In this document: piece after piece, positions 54,195-64,000 of the stretch | Layout: each line of letters opens with the position of its first letter | Position numbering within the stretch: the first letter of the stretch is position 1 | Assembly: GCA_033816765.1 (NCBI GenBank) | Contig: CM066295.1 | Span: forward strand, 2,666,001-2,730,000 | Length of the DNA stretch: 64,000 nucleotides | Direction: 5' to 3' | From: Nothopassalora personata | Lineage: Eukaryota > Ascomycota > Dothideomycetes > Mycosphaerellales > Mycosphaerellaceae | Position numbers and translations under genes: made by a program | The notes under the pieces: generated by a model | What the model was told of the DNA's origin: nothing | The model's database searches: none | Seen by the model: only the letters and a program-made list of their open reading frames with translations

Positions 54195-55409
54195 CTAGTT
54201 GTTCTTCTTCAACGCATCCAAGAATTTCTGCGGCGGCTGCTGTCTGTATCCCTGTGGGTTGTTCTCCGTCCACCTCCACAGATCCTCGCACGCATCCTCA
54301 AGCGTTCTCTTCGCCTTCCATCTCAACTCCTTGTTCGCTCGCGTAGGATTGGCCGTCAAGTCCAGCACGTCACCAGCCCGTCTCGGCGCAACCTCATACG
54401 GAAGGTCCCGACCCACGGCATGGCTGAATGCCTTGATCATATCGTAAACAGTGCTTCCCTTACCCGTCCCCAAGTTCCAGGCGCGCACACCGGGGTGCTG
54501 GGCACGGAGGTGGTTAAGAGCGATCAGGTGGCCCTCGGCGAGGTCGAGGATGTGGATGTAGTCGCGGATCGCGGTGCCGTCCTTGGAGGCGTAGTCGTCG
54601 CCGAAGACGAGGAGTTTCTCTCGCTTGCCAACCGCGACTTGGGCGAGGAGTGGCAGGAGATTGTAGGGTACTCCTTGTGGATCTTCGCCCATTATGCCGC
54701 TGGGGTGGCTGCCAGCAGGGTTGAAGTATCTAAGGAGGGCGGCATTGAATTCCTCGCCCTTCTTGCCTGCCTTTTGTGCCTTGACTCTTTCTGAGTTGAT
54801 ATAGTCCGTGATCATTGTCTCGACAGTGAATTTGGTGTTGCCGTACGGGTTTGTTGGACCGAGAGGGCATTCTTCGGGGATAGGGATCATGTTCTCGAAT
54901 CGTGTCGCGTCGCCGTAGACTGTGGCAGAGCTGGAGAAGACGATGTTGGTGACATTGTGCTTCTGCATGCTCCTCAGCAGGCAGAGTGTTCCGTAGACAT
55001 TGACATTGTAGTAGTCGAGGGGTATCTCGCCAGACTCGCCGACTGCCTTCAATGCGGCGAAGTGGATGACATTGTCGATGTCCGGGTGCTTTGCGAACAC
55101 CTCGTCCAGCTTCTTCTCGTCGGTGATGTCGCAGCGGTAGTATTCGGGGCGCTTGCCGGAGATGAGCTCGATGCGATTGAGTACTTCGTCGGAGGAGTTG
55201 TAGAGGTTGTCGACGATGACGACCTTGTAGTCTGCTTCGAGGAGGGCGAGCGCAGTGAAGGAGCCAATGTAGCCAGTGCCACTGCGAGGACTTATTCAGC
55301 TGGTGCGCCGAGGTTTTGGGCCAAAGTATGAGCCAATGCTTGTTTTGGGTAAAGCCAATGACTGTAGAAATGAGACATACCCGGTGACGAGGACAGATCC
55401 TACAACCAT
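54195..55409 (-). CDS. ugeA: UDP-glucose 4-epimerase
   Basis: A short first exon (55409-55381, MVVGSVLVTG) is joined by a 99-base intron to exon 2 (55281-54195), giving 371 residues. The splice completes the NAD motif GGTGYIG at residues 10-16. Further hallmarks are VDNLYNSS, FAALKAVGES, SSSATVYG, the catalytic YxxxK in NPYGNTK, RYFNPAGSHPSG, and DGTAIRDYIH. The enzyme interconverts UDP-glucose and UDP-galactose for the Leloir pathway and cell-wall galactose supply. There is no C-terminal mutarotase domain, unlike yeast Gal10, which fits filamentous fungi. The long intron leaves several ORFs on other frames that are shadows. Confidence 0.94.
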
Positions 55410-56263
55410 TTTGTCGAGTCTTGTTGCGGATATATGCAGCAAACGTGTTCTTCGAGGTTCGTGTCACAACAGAAAGTGGGCTGCGGAGGGGGGGGTTTTC
55501 GGAGCACGTTTGGAGAGCAACGATCTTGCGGGCAACACGATGCTTTTACTTTCTCCCAACCAGAACACTTTTTTTTCCTACATGGATCTCAAGGTTCCGA
55601 CCGCAACTATATCTTTCACAGGGCTGACAGGGACAGCACGACCGGCAAGTGGACAGACATTGCCCTTCAAGGCACCGGAAAGTGGTCGTCCTCTCCCGGC
55701 TAGACATACATGCACTTCACGTTGGACTGTAGTGCAGTCCGCCTCGAGATCCGGCGTACCAAGACGAATAGTCGAACTGTGTACAGAGTCATTGTGCTGT
55801 ACGTACCGAGAGAAATGTAGTGCGGGACATTCGTGGTGACGACACTGTGCCGAGATGAGAGCGGTGAGAGCGGTCGCGCAATCATGCTATCGATCGATCA
55901 ACACGTGCCTTCGACATCAGGTTCGCCAGTGTATACGATGCTGTGGTATCGACAGCCAATGTGGAGGTTGGCGCCTGTGCAGGGGAATGCATCATGAGAT
56001 TGAAACAGTCCTAGTACATCGCTCTTGCTGCCTGGTGGCTGTGGTACTTGTGTCATCACAATGCTTCTTGCCAGCACCTTGTCCTTCCCGGTTCATCGTT
56101 GTCGTTTGAGAACATGAACGTCCGAGTTTACAATATCAAAACGCCCGCCGTGACGCTCCGCCAGGATCACGATGCCGTTGCAATTAGTGGCTTTCTTGCC
56201 CATACCACAGATCTGTTTGCAATCAGCATCAACCGCAACAGAACAGAACTCGGACCTGTTGAC
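55410..56263. other. Gap between the epimerase and the methyltransferase
   Basis: Both neighbours are on the minus strand. It contains a G8 run near 55487 and T-rich words, but no gene. Confidence 0.45.
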
Positions 56264-57440
56264 TTACACACGATAGTACCCATGGGTCTTCCCGTCTTTC
56301 AATGCATTCCTAAACTTCGTCACGAAAACCTGTGCCTCCTCAATCTTCCACCCCAGCACCTTCGTCAACAAATACAACGCCCATCCTTCCGCGCCCTCAT
56401 AGCAATAATGGAAATTACAGATCCCGATCTCTTTCATGCGAGGATCCTTTGGCCACTTCCCTACCGGCACCTTGTACCACCTCACATTCACGTCCTCAAA
56501 TCCAGCCTCTCGAATCCAGTTCTCAGCTTTGTCGGCGATCGAGAACGTCTTGCCAATCCGCTCGCCACAACCGATGAAGACTTTGGACCACTCGTCCACG
56601 ACATGGCCTTCGCCGATCGTGCCATCGTCGGAGGCAAACTGGATGTTCATATCCAGGTGTTGGATCCAGCCACGTGGGGCAAGGTGATTGTAGATGTGGC
56701 GGTACAACCCCTGCCAGTCGGAGATGCTACCCATCAGACAGCGCATATGGATGAAATCAAAGTGGTTCCGGGGATAGGTCCATTCATCTGTGATGTCGTC
56801 GACCATAAATTGGCAGTTGGGAGGGACCATAGAGGGTTGGATGGGACTTAAGTCCACGCCAATGACTTCGCAATCGGGATGTAGGTCGGCGAAGTCCATG
56901 GCCCAGATTCCTGTTCCGCAGCCCAAGTCCAGAACGCGGCGACATTTTTTGGAGTCTATTGGTGCGAGGTAGAGCTTGTTGTCCAAGAGGAGTGTGAGCA
57001 TGTGGTGGCCGATGTCCAGTTGATCGTTTTGTTGTTCGTCGTTGGGGCCCCAGTAGTCGTTTTCGCCGCCGCGGTAGCGGTGGTATGTTCTGCCTGGTGC
57101 AAGATCAGAATGTGAGCCTCAGAATGGATATGATCAGGCGCATCGACTACCATTCTCTCGACGATGTTCAAATATTGTGCTTGCTAAGGAGGTATTCTCG
57201 CTTTGCCTGACCTCAATCTGTGAGTATACCCTGGTGGGAAATGTGGGATGCATGATTCCTTACACATCGTCGCCCAACGCTGAGTCGATGTCATCGTCGA
57301 CTTCGTGCGCCCCGGGTGATGGCTGTCAGAGAGCTCCGTCAGTCTGACGATCGATCGCCAGGCATTCCACGGCAAGTCGATGGAGAAAGGGAGGAGGCAC
57401 ACACCACGTGTTCCACCGCCCCGAGCTCGTTGTCGGCCAT
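56264..57440 (-). CDS. LaeA-like SAM-dependent methyltransferase
   Basis: Four minus-strand exons (57440-57405, 57322-57264, 57206-57151, 57093-56264) give 326 residues. The acidic start and the segment LASTIFEHRRENGRTYHRYRG are the usual lead-in of fungal LaeA-like/TAM methyltransferases ('...IENGRTYH.Y..G'). Motif I is VLDLGCGTGIWAMDFA, followed by VIGVDLSPIQP, FMVDDITDEW, and FDFIHMRCLMGSISDW. GWIQHLDMN precedes the C-terminal half. The first exon (MADNELGAVEHV) is the least certain. It lies 761 bases from a divergent P450, so a shared small-molecule modification step is plausible. The methyl acceptor is unknown. Confidence 0.85.
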
Positions 57441-58201
57441 GCTAAGAGGTACACCTTGTGCTGTCGAGCGACATGGCTCGAGGAGACAGACGACTGCTCT
57501 CACTCATACTTCTATGCTGCAACGGTTCGTCTAGACACTCCAATCCCAACCCATGTCGAATGGTGTTGCTGCAGCTCGTCACGCGTAGAGACGAGGATTC
57601 ATCATGAATGCCGGGCCATTCTTGTCGGCTCCCGCGCCGCAGAAGATGCTCCTTCATCACACGGTCGGACCGGAAGTTTGTTTGTGGCTGAGACCAGCAC
57701 CGCCAGCTAGATCTAGTTCTAGTCTACTGCAAGAGCTCCATCCTGCGCCCGCATCCGCGTCGCTCCGACCGTCATATTCCCGGATGGAAGGGGAAATGCT
57801 GAAACGCTGCTGCAAATGGGTGGAGGAGCGCTGAACACTTTGGCCGAGGTAAGTCATAGAAGTACATGCTCTTCTGCTTGCTCGTGCGTGCGTGCATGCG
57901 TACGTGCAGCGAGTAGTTCTATGCACGGCCATGGAGAGCGTGCAGCAACCATACAGTAATAAGATGCGGCGCGGCACGGCACATGGCTGCCATAGAACTA
58001 GCCTGCTAATGCCCTGTGTGCTCGCGTAGCACGGCATAATTGACGCGAACGCTTCTGGGACGTCGTCGTCGTGCCACACAGCCATGTGGGCCGGAGGGCA
58101 GCGATGCGAACTTCCTCGACGTACAGACGGTACAGTAGAACTATGTGTTAGTTCTAGCTTCTCCATCCGAGACAGCGTCGCATCCTTCCCGGCACCTCGC
58201 A
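57441..58201. promoter_or_regulatory. Divergent intergenic region, methyltransferase / P450
   Basis: 761 bases between two start codons read away from each other. It must hold both promoters. Overlapping ORFs here (57604-57834 and 57657-58214) are unsupported. Confidence 0.45.
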
Positions 58202-59810
58202 ATGACGGCCACATGCATCAGCAGCGCGTTGTTGAGCCAGAAGTGCTATCTTCTGGCTGCTGCGGTAGTCACGTACATCGCAGTCCAATGCATTTATCGC
58301 CGCTTCTTCCACCCACTCGCCAAAGTCCCGGGTCCTTTCCTTCCCGCGGTCACGAAGCTGTACCAGTCCTATTACAACGGTCGTTACTACCTCCAGGTCG
58401 AGAAGCTGCATCAGCAGTACGGCCCGATCGTGCGCATCACACCAAATGAGGTGCACCTTGCAGACCCGGCATGCTACGACAAGATCTACCATGTCGGGAC
58501 CAAGTACTGGAAGTCGCCAGACTACTACAATGCCCTCTGCGTTCCCTGTGCCATGTTCGGCACGCCATCGAACGATGTCCACAAGATCAGAAGAGGCGCC
58601 ATGAATCCCATGTTCTCGCGTCAGAAAGTGCTCGACTTGGAAGGCATTGTGCAAGAGAAGGCAAGCAAGGTGTGTCAGCGCATGCAAAATGGTATTGACA
58701 AGGGCGAGCCAGTGGATCTTCACCATGCGTTCCGTGCTGTATCCATTGACGTGATCTCCGACTTCGCTTTCGATCGATGCTACAATTTTCTGGACAAGGA
58801 AGATACAGGTGCCCACTTCTTTGAGATCGCGCGAGGTATTGGTCCTGCGCTGTGGGTCTTTCAGCAGTTTCCGAGTCTGCAGAAGCTAGCGTTGAAGACA
58901 CCGCCGTGGTTAGCACCGTACTTATCGAAGCCGCTGGGATATGTCACGAGCATGCAGATGGAGTGCATGAGGCAAGTTGAGGGCGTGCAACAAAAGATGC
59001 GGGAGAAGAAGGATCTGGGCAGGCAGACCATCTTTACAACACTCCTCACAGATAATGGTGAAAAGCCGGAAGGATACCAGATTCCCACTGCGTGGGAGCT
59101 GAAGGACGAGGCATACAGTTTGCTTGTCGCCGCATCAGACACTACTGGCAATGCCATGACCGTGGCGGCCTTCCATGTGTTGCAAAATCAGGAGATCTAC
59201 AAGAAGCTGGTGACAGAATTGGAAGATCGCTTTCCACATCAAACGACTGACCTGCCTTTTGTTGAGCTCGAGAAGCTGCCGTATCTTGTAAGCTGCTGCT
59301 GCATTCAGGCTCAACGAATGCAACCATGACTGACTTACCTCACAGACTGCCGTAATCAAGGAAGGTCTCCGCCTCTCCTTCGGCGTCATCGGTCGACTCC
59401 CTCGTGTCGTCCCGGCCGGTGGCGCAACATTCCACTCCCACTACCTTCCTCAAGGCACCATAGTCTCTATGTCCTCCTGGATGATGCACCGAGACCCTAC
59501 CATCTTTGCCTCGCCTAACACCTTCGATCCAGAACGCTGGCTGGTCTCGGATGCCCAATCTCGCCGCCTGGACCACAACATGGTTTCCTTCGGCAGAGGC
59601 AGTAGGCAATGTATTGGCATGCCACTGGCTTACACAGAGCTCTATGTTACCCTCGGGACGCTCTTTAGGAAGTTCTCGAGAGGTATGAGAGTATGGAGCG
59701 AGGGCACGAGGGATGTAATTCAGGATTACGAGGATTTTTTCAGCAGTTATCATCCTTATGCTAAGAGGGATGATTGGTTCAAGGCTTGGGTGCCGGAGGG
59801 GGAGAAGTGA
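58202..59810 (+). CDS. Cytochrome P450 monooxygenase
   Basis: Two exons (58202-59287, 59346-59810) give 516 residues. An N-terminal membrane anchor (CYLLAAAVVTYIAVQCIY) and the proline hinge KVPGPFLP are followed by helix I AASDTTGN (oxygen activation), helix K KEGLRL (E368, R371), FDPERWL, and the haem-ligand loop FGRGSRQCIG with Cys about 451. The start ATG 58202 is chosen over one 57 bases upstream because it places the anchor directly at the N-terminus. Class II fungal P450s of this type act in secondary metabolism or xenobiotic oxidation with an ER reductase. The substrate is not deducible. Divergent partner: LaeA-like methyltransferase. Confidence 0.92.
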
Positions 59811-61733
59811 CATTTGGCGAGTGCTGAAATGAGTAATGTATGTTGACTGATTTGAGAGCGCAGGTAGTCAATGATGTCAACTTGACCAAACCTTTTGCAC
59901 TTCTGTCATGACAGGCGCGGCTTCTTCGCTGACCTCTCTGGCCTGCCAGTGGACCCCTGTAGGTCTCAAGCCTGGATCAATGGGAGGGCGCAAATCTTCG
60001 AGAGACATTGCCCCGTTCACGAAGCGCTGAAGCGCTGGCAGGTCCTAGCTCGGGTTCCCCTTGCACTCGAACGAGTAAGCAGGCCGTCCATTCCCCTCTA
60101 CCTGAGATTCACATTGAGTAGTGATCTATCTTACACCCTTGGCAGCGTATGATTGAGCTGTGCGACTAACGGTACCACAGCGTCTACAATGGCGTATCTA
60201 GCCAAGATCGGCTGTCCTCAACCTCCTCCGGAAGTCGTCTGGGAAGCTTGCATAAACAAGCATGAGATCGCGAAGGTAATGCAGCTATTTTCTCCTTGAC
60301 TTGCTGCCAGAGAGCGCATGCAAGCAGTCTGGCCCAGGTATATGCAAGATATCATGCTTTGCTAGATCCTCGCCGCTGTCCTTGTTGGTTATTCGCTGAA
60401 TCTCGCAAGGCAGGCAGCCTCCCGCAAAGTTGTAGCTGGGATTTCGCAAGGAAAGGCATTCGCTGCTAAAACGAGTGGTCACTCAAATACAGCTACCGCA
60501 CTGCAAGCCTGCTACATCCCCACACCGGCAGGAACAGAAGCTGTTCCTGGAAGACATCAAGAGGGAGACGCCAAGGACGCCGAACGACAAGCTGCTTTCG
60601 CAAAGGATCAAGAACACAAGGCCAACGGCAACACATCATGGGCCGCTTTGATCATCACGCAGAGGTCGAGGGCAAAGATACCACACAAAGAGGTCTCTCC
60701 GAACGAGCACCAAAAGGAGAGATCTACGTCGGGACCTTGCCGTTTGACCTACGGCCTTGGAGGTGTATCTTGTGGCCGTTGAGCATCGGGCTGAAGCGTC
60801 ATTCAACACCGCGATATGTGGGTTCGGATAGATATGTCGGACTTCCAAGCTTTGATTGTTAGCACAGCTAGACGCTGTACGCGGAAGCAGTGGGTCATGG
60901 AGGTGTTCTTGTTAGCAATAGCCGCGCAAGACTTGCGCTCTATCAGGGCCTCGATCGAATGCATGGTATGCCTCATCGAACAGAAGCGAGTGCCTTGGCC
61001 CGCTAGATATCAGACATCGATATTATTTCAAGATTGGCAAGCTGCCATTGATATAGACTGGCTACTCCAAGGTGGAGCTTGCATGAGTATTGAGAGGCGC
61101 GCGGTTGCTTCACGCTGGACTTTAGAATCATGCTCCGGCTGAGCGGTGGCTTATATGCAGCTCTTTAAGTTATTACCTGAGCGAAGCGGAATCAGGGCGT
61201 ATTCGGAGGCATCATGAAGTCGATCGAAGTGAAAGGCCTTGCGAATCCTGATGTCAAGGTGGTCGCTGTGATATACAGGCACGGTGCGCGTCACTACTTT
61301 CAGCAGTAAGATTGGGCTAATAAACGTCTACAGGCTCAATCAACGGCGCAGCACAGAACGATATGTAGTATTGGACGACGCGGAGGTAGCATTTAAGCAT
61401 GGGATTCCCGAGTTTAAGGTTGGCGCTAAGCAAGGGTGCCCTGCTGTGTGTACATGCGAGTACGAAGGAATGCAATGGGACGCGTCGTGCAATGCTCAGC
61501 TTCTACAAATACAATGCTACCAGGCGCAGGGCAGAGACTCTGCCCATGTCGAGCTCCGTTGTCATGGACATACGGGCAGTTTGCACGTGATTGGGAAGAG
61601 GAAAAGTGATTTCGTGCCTTCCTCGCGGCTAGAGCCGCCGCTGGTGCTGGTGTTAACGCTCCGGCATCCCCGACCTCGATATCAAAACATCAAGCTCCCT
61701 TCTTCTTTTCGAACACCACACATCACCGACAAC
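59811..61733. other. About 1.9 kb with no clear gene
   Basis: A possible exon MAYLAKIGCPQPPPEVVWEA at 60189 ends at a GTAATG donor (near 60276), and an open stretch follows at about 60492-60790, but no consistent gene model results. Frame 61284-61733 is open into the SUN-domain gene and is treated as 5' leader. Confidence 0.35.
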
Positions 61734-63854
61734 ATGTCGGCCCCGCCTGGTGCCACACCCCGCCGCTCCGCCAGGGCAACCTCCATGCGTGCTCAGACTC
61801 CTCTTCCCGCCCTACAGACCAAGCAATCACACGCATACGGCGCACAGGGCAAAACACAGCTCAATGGCCAGCTTACCACCAGCAATGCGGAGGTAGATGC
61901 GGCCTTCACCACCACAACCCAGCGCAAAACACGTGCAGCCATCGTGAAAGCACCAACACCAGCGCCACCAGCAGAGACCACCACCCGCGCGCGCAAAAAC
62001 AAGCAGCGCGCCGATCGAGAGCCCGTCCCAGAAGAAGATGAAGTTGACGAACCCAATGGTATCCTATCCAATGGCCCCGCATCCGCAGCCAGAGACAGTG
62101 GCTTGCGTCCTAACACCCGCTTAGAACCAGATCTGACATATGATAACATGATCACCAGCACGCCAAAGGCTGCTGCTGCTCCCAAGGAAGCTTCACCTGA
62201 GCCGCCCACGGAGGAACCCTCCCCTGAGCCGCCCGTTGAGGAGATCGAAGCGCCGGCGCGCGCTGCGCCACGACCAGAGATTCTCGCGGAAGATGTCGAG
62301 CCGTGGAAGATCAAAGTCCTCTTCTGGACCGCCTACACTTACCTCGTCCCGTCCACGAAGCTCCTTACCACGCTATTGATGTGCTGGACGCTCGTCACAG
62401 GCTTGCTCGGTGGCTTGGTCACCTTCTACAGCGTACTACCTCTTCCGCCAAAGTACGCGTTACAGCGCGACTATGCCTTCTACAAAGTGAGAACGACAAT
62501 CTATGGGCATGGAACACCCGCCGAGGCAATGTGGTACAATGTGGCAAACGCGCAATTGAGCATGTCGGAAATCGAGAGTATCAACATCACAAATGTCACG
62601 CTGCCTGAAACTCAATATCAGATCAATCGTAACGTCTATGCGCGTCTCGGCAACGCTGAACAAGCAGAACAGCTGCTGAAGGAGACCGTTGGCCTGCACA
62701 GCGCGACTTTGAAGGAGATCCAGCGCATATTACCTCGCTCCATGGCAATGACAATGAAGAACGGCGAATGGGTCATCAACGACGAATTTTACCAAGCGCT
62801 TGCCGAGAAGGCCGTCAGCGATGATGCTGCACCTCTATGGGATAAGTTCATGGCCGTGAATAAGGAACGTCTGGAACAGTTTCACCGAGGCCAACTGCAT
62901 ACCGAGGTCAATGGCGTGATTGAGAACATGCAGGTCGTCACACAGGAGCAGCTACAGGAGGCACTCGTCCAGAACAACAACTACCTGGAGCAAAGGTTCA
63001 ATGACACTATGAATAGCTTTCGAAGCCACATGTTGAAGGAATTCAGAGGCGTCGCAGAAGAGGTCACCAACCACGCGCTCGAGAACCTACCACAGCGAAT
63101 CGTAGCAAAGGTGCAGCTAGGCACCCTGGCCTATTCGACAATAATCGAGAACACCAACCGGCTCATGCGCGAAACCAACTACCTCTCGATCGGCCTAGGA
63201 GCTCTCGTTGTGCCAGCGTACACATCGCCGACCTACAAGAATCCACTCATGGACCAAGGCTGGGTTGATTGGTTCCTGTATCGCCTAGGCGTGAAGACCT
63301 GGCCCCTCGAGCCTTTCATTCCATCGCTACCGCCGAATGCCGCTTTGCGTGACTGGAAGGAAGGTGCCGAGTGCTGGTGCGCGGCTCCATCTGATGATGA
63401 GAAGGGCATGGCGCAACTGACCATCCAGTTCCCGCACAAGATCTACCCAGGTGACTTCTACGTTGAACACATCCCAGCAACCGGCACTCGTGACATCGCT
63501 GCCGCCCCCAACACGTATGAGGTGTGGGCTCAAGTCGAAAACGCTACCGAAGCTACTCGTCTGAAGGAAGCCCTTGACAGGGCTATTCCCGCTCACTACG
63601 ACTTCGCGTGCGGCTCTCCACCTAAGCCTAACTCATCCCGTTGGGTGTGCATCCTGCATCATGGTTACAACATCCACCTGTACAACTATGTACAGCTTGG
63701 TCAACTATTGTTTGATCCTGAGCGTGTCGCTTTGACTACCAACATGGTGGCCTTCAGAGCCGTGAGCAATTGGGGCTCGGTCGACCACACTTGCATATAC
63801 CGTGTGCGCATGACAGGAAAGGAGATGGAGACTGGGCAGTGGATTGAGGCTTGA
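61734..63854 (+). CDS. sad1: SUN-domain nuclear-envelope protein (Sad1/UNC-84 family)
   Basis: A single exon, 706 residues from MSAPPGATPRRSARATS. The basic, disordered N-terminal 195 residues (nucleoplasmic side) lead to one membrane segment at about 208-233 (LLTTLLMCWTLVTGLLGGLVTFY). A long helical/coiled-coil-like lumenal stretch occupies about 280-490. The SUN domain (about 510-706) contains PAYTSPTYKNPL, the NAALRDW...CWCA block, IYPGDFYVEHIPA and TYEVWAQVEN. SUN proteins bridge to KASH proteins and anchor the spindle pole body or telomeres. The frame is open 150 codons further upstream, but those residues look non-family and the chosen ATG gives the expected start. Confidence 0.9.
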   Translation: MSAPPGATPRRSARATSMRAQTPLPALQTKQSHAYGAQGKTQLNGQLTTSNAEVDAAFTTTTQRKTRAAIVKAPTPAPPAETTTRARKNKQRADREPVPEEDEVDEPNGILSNGPASAARDSGLRPNTRLEPDLTYDNMITSTPKAAAAPKEASPEPPTEEPSPEPPVEEIEAPARAAPRPEILAEDVEPWKIKVLFWTAYTYLVPSTKLLTTLLMCWTLVTGLLGGLVTFYSVLPLPPKYALQRDYAFYKVRTTIYGHGTPAEAMWYNVANAQLSMSEIESINITNVTLPETQYQINRNVYARLGNAEQAEQLLKETVGLHSATLKEIQRILPRSMAMTMKNGEWVINDEFYQALAEKAVSDDAAPLWDKFMAVNKERLEQFHRGQLHTEVNGVIENMQVVTQEQLQEALVQNNNYLEQRFNDTMNSFRSHMLKEFRGVAEEVTNHALENLPQRIVAKVQLGTLAYSTIIENTNRLMRETNYLSIGLGALVVPAYTSPTYKNPLMDQGWVDWFLYRLGVKTWPLEPFIPSLPPNAALRDWKEGAECWCAAPSDDEKGMAQLTIQFPHKIYPGDFYVEHIPATGTRDIAAAPNTYEVWAQVENATEATRLKEALDRAIPAHYDFACGSPPKPNSSRWVCILHHGYNIHLYNYVQLGQLLFDPERVALTTNMVAFRAVSNWGSVDHTCIYRVRMTGKEMETGQWIEA

Positions 63855-64000
63855 ACTTTTGGCGAAAAAAGGCGTTTTGGAAGCGAGAGATACCCAAGGG
63901 TTGCATAGCATTGAAGCGTTTTGCAGAGCGAAAGCGCACCGTAGCACCAGGATACGACGGCAGTGACCGTGCGATAGAGCGTGGCGGCAGAGACACCGAA

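Noticed and set aside
54730..55467. 245-codon minus-strand ORF at the epimerase start
   Set aside because: It is a shifted-frame shadow of the epimerase exon plus its 99-base intron; the true frame gives GGTGYIG.
56048..56851. 267-codon plus-strand ORF
   Set aside because: It is antisense to the methyltransferase C-terminal exon, where motif I and the other methyltransferase blocks are clear on the minus strand.
58154..58816. 220-codon minus-strand ORF
   Set aside because: It is antisense to the P450, whose haem, helix I and helix K motifs are intact.
61284..61733. 150-codon N-terminal extension of the SUN protein
   Set aside because: The composition is unlike the family, and ATG 61734 gives the typical basic start; it is probably an open leader by chance.

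Overview
This is nuclear DNA of a filamentous ascomycete (Pezizomycotina). Many genes carry short spliceosomal introns of about 47 to 100 bases with GTAAGT-like donors and CAG/TAG acceptors. Intergenic spaces are compact, and several families are fungus-specific (Zn2Cys6 regulator, RTA1-like protein, DUF3112 membrane protein, AsaB/CmcJ-type enzyme, LaeA-like methyltransferase). Gene content and the C-to-T decay of repeats would suit a Dothideomycete, but the genus cannot be fixed from the sequence.

Layout. 1-11.3 kb: 3' end of AP-3 beta, a methionine-permease-like amino-acid transporter, an AsaB-like enzyme, a BTB protein, and a large Zn2Cys6 regulator read leftwards and joined by a GC-AG intron. 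11.4-17 kb: a gene-poor island with a MITE-like element carrying long inverted repeats, one copy of a dispersed SINE-like repeat that looks RIP-mutated, unidentified relics, and a broken MFS transporter. 17.5-28.1 kb: an FAD oxidoreductase, the PP4 phosphatase catalytic subunit, a DUF3112 membrane protein, a class III aminotransferase and tRNA-splicing endonuclease subunit Sen54. 28-38.7 kb: two unrecognised proteins, an RTA1-like protein, a short truncated cysteine-rich secreted ORF, Urb1/Npa1, and the second SINE-like copy with a tRNA-like head.

38.7-50.6 kb: a secreted Cys/Lys-rich repeat protein, a Rossmann-fold reductase interrupted at a poly-C tract, GPN2 and BUB3 diverging from one intergenic space, a stretch of frame-broken genes (44.7-46.5 kb), a 2EXR/F-box-like protein, and a small two-exon gene at 49.0-49.3 kb. 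50.6-64 kb: gamma-tubulin complex component GCP4, scavenger decapping enzyme DcpS, UDP-glucose 4-epimerase, a LaeA-like methyltransferase diverging from a cytochrome P450, about 1.9 kb without a clear gene, and a SUN-domain nuclear-envelope protein.

Most genes are conserved housekeeping functions: vesicle traffic, tRNA splicing, ribosome biogenesis, spindle checkpoint, microtubule nucleation, mRNA decay, sugar nucleotides and nuclear envelope. The accessory content lies in the 11.4-17 kb island, the secreted-protein loci at 33.2 and 38.8 kb, and the methyltransferase/P450 pair. No operon, CRISPR array, rRNA or convincing intact tRNA gene was seen.
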